DNA of 64,000 nt, taken from NCBI RefSeq assembly GCF_000317285.1, contig NZ_AJLN01000116.1, forward strand, positions 62,001 to 126,000. The letters are read 5' to 3'. Source of the DNA: Chlorogloeopsis fritschii PCC 6912 (GTDB lineage: Bacteria > Cyanobacteriota > Cyanobacteriia > Cyanobacteriales > Nostocaceae). A program made the position numbers and the translations under genes. The notes under the pieces were generated by a model. The model saw only the letters and a program-made list of their open reading frames with translations. It did no database searches and was not told the origin of the DNA. Of the stretch, positions 63,700 through 64,000 are shown one piece after another (positions within the stretch are counted from its first letter, which is position 1; each line of letters begins with the position of its first letter).

Positions 63700-64000
63700 T
63701 TATGCTGTTGCCAAGAAGGTCTTCTTGTATTCATTAATTGCTTCCTTCAAGGCAGCTTCTTCGCTATCACCCAGTACTTTCTGTGATTGCACACCTTGAA
63801 CATACTGAGGTTTGCTAGTCTTTAAGTACTCGCGTAAACCCTTAGAGAAAGTCGTAATTTTATCGGCAGGGATGTCATCCAAATAACCGTTAATACCAGC
63901 ATAGAGAAGTGCTACTTGCTCATACACTGCTAGAGGTGAGTTTTGTGGCTGCTTCAAGAGTTCCCGCAAGCGCTGACCCCGTGCTAACTGGTCTTGGGTG
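63700..64000 (-). CDS. atpA: ATP synthase alpha subunit, C-terminal part
   Basis: Partial: about 100 C-terminal residues; the gene runs beyond the window end. Sequence LARGQRLRELLKQPQNSPLA and VALLYAGINGYLDDIP, ending in EAINEYKKTFLATA, is the conserved C-terminal helical domain of the F1 alpha subunit. Together with atpG it identifies the ATP synthase operon on the minus strand. Confidence 0.96.
   Translation of the reverse strand, partial: TQDQLARGQRLRELLKQPQNSPLAVYEQVALLYAGINGYLDDIPADKITTFSKGLREYLKTSKPQYVQGVQSQKVLGDSEEAALKEAINEYKKTFLATA

Overview
The window is chromosomal DNA from a filamentous, probably heterocyst-forming (Nostocales-type) cyanobacterium. The evidence is a complete phycoerythrocyanin (pec) plus phycocyanin (cpc) operon block with four cpcG genes, a DnaE half that ends in a split-intein N fragment, a paired Flv3/Flv1 flavodiiron locus, frequent GCGATCGC (HIP1) octamers, and many short tandem heptanucleotide repeats and small palindromic repeats between genes. 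A Chroococcidiopsis-like relative is not excluded.

Layout. 0-13 kb: mixed single genes: BON protein, sugar-epimerase-like SDR, TPR lipoprotein, pentapeptide membrane protein, a DoxX gene split by a 470-bp element, a hydrolase/TetR operon with a strong dyad in front, a fatty-acid desaturase, a TetR protein fused to a recombinase-like domain, and a dynamin/HSR1-type GTPase. 13-16.3 kb: tRNA-His, Mn-catalase, and a two-gene siroheme/cobalamin operon (sirB-cobA). 16.3-23.3 kb, minus strand: a chemotaxis-like cluster of a PatA-type regulator, a large GAF-containing MCP, and a CheA-like protein without kinase core. 24.8 kb: RluD.

26.4-38.8 kb is the phycobilisome rod island: pecB-pecA-pecC-pecE-pecF, then cpcB-cpcA-cpcC-cpcD-cpcE-cpcF-cpcG1-cpcG2-cpcG3-cpcG4, all on the plus strand. 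Biliprotein subunits, linkers, chromophore lyases (CpcE/F; PecE/F lyase-isomerase) and rod-core linkers are encoded together. The third cpcG has a C-terminal membrane helix and is a CpcL-type linker, so the island should serve both ordinary phycobilisomes and a membrane-anchored rod antenna.

39-64 kb: CAP-domain protein, DsbA-like oxidoreductase, two abutting sensor-kinase genes, a Uma2 protein, a metal-responsive patch (MerR gene, methyltransferase, MerR-type promoter and the relic of a P-type metal ATPase), a three-member degenerate tRNA array, a Band 7 protein with three N-terminal repeats, a second Uma2 protein, DnaE-N with split intein, a membrane protein, flv3-flv1, a dynamin C-terminal relic, a RelE-type toxin-antitoxin pair, tmRNA, and atpG with the 3' end of atpA running off the window.

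Repeat content is high. At least four small palindromic or inverted-repeat families occur in several copies each. Heptanucleotide tandem repeats lie directly in front of several antenna genes. The most unusual items are the TetR-recombinase fusion with its paired operators, the kinase-less CheA, the interrupted DoxX gene, the triple-module Band 7 protein and the tRNA array. All functions are inferred from sequence by eye; no database search was run.
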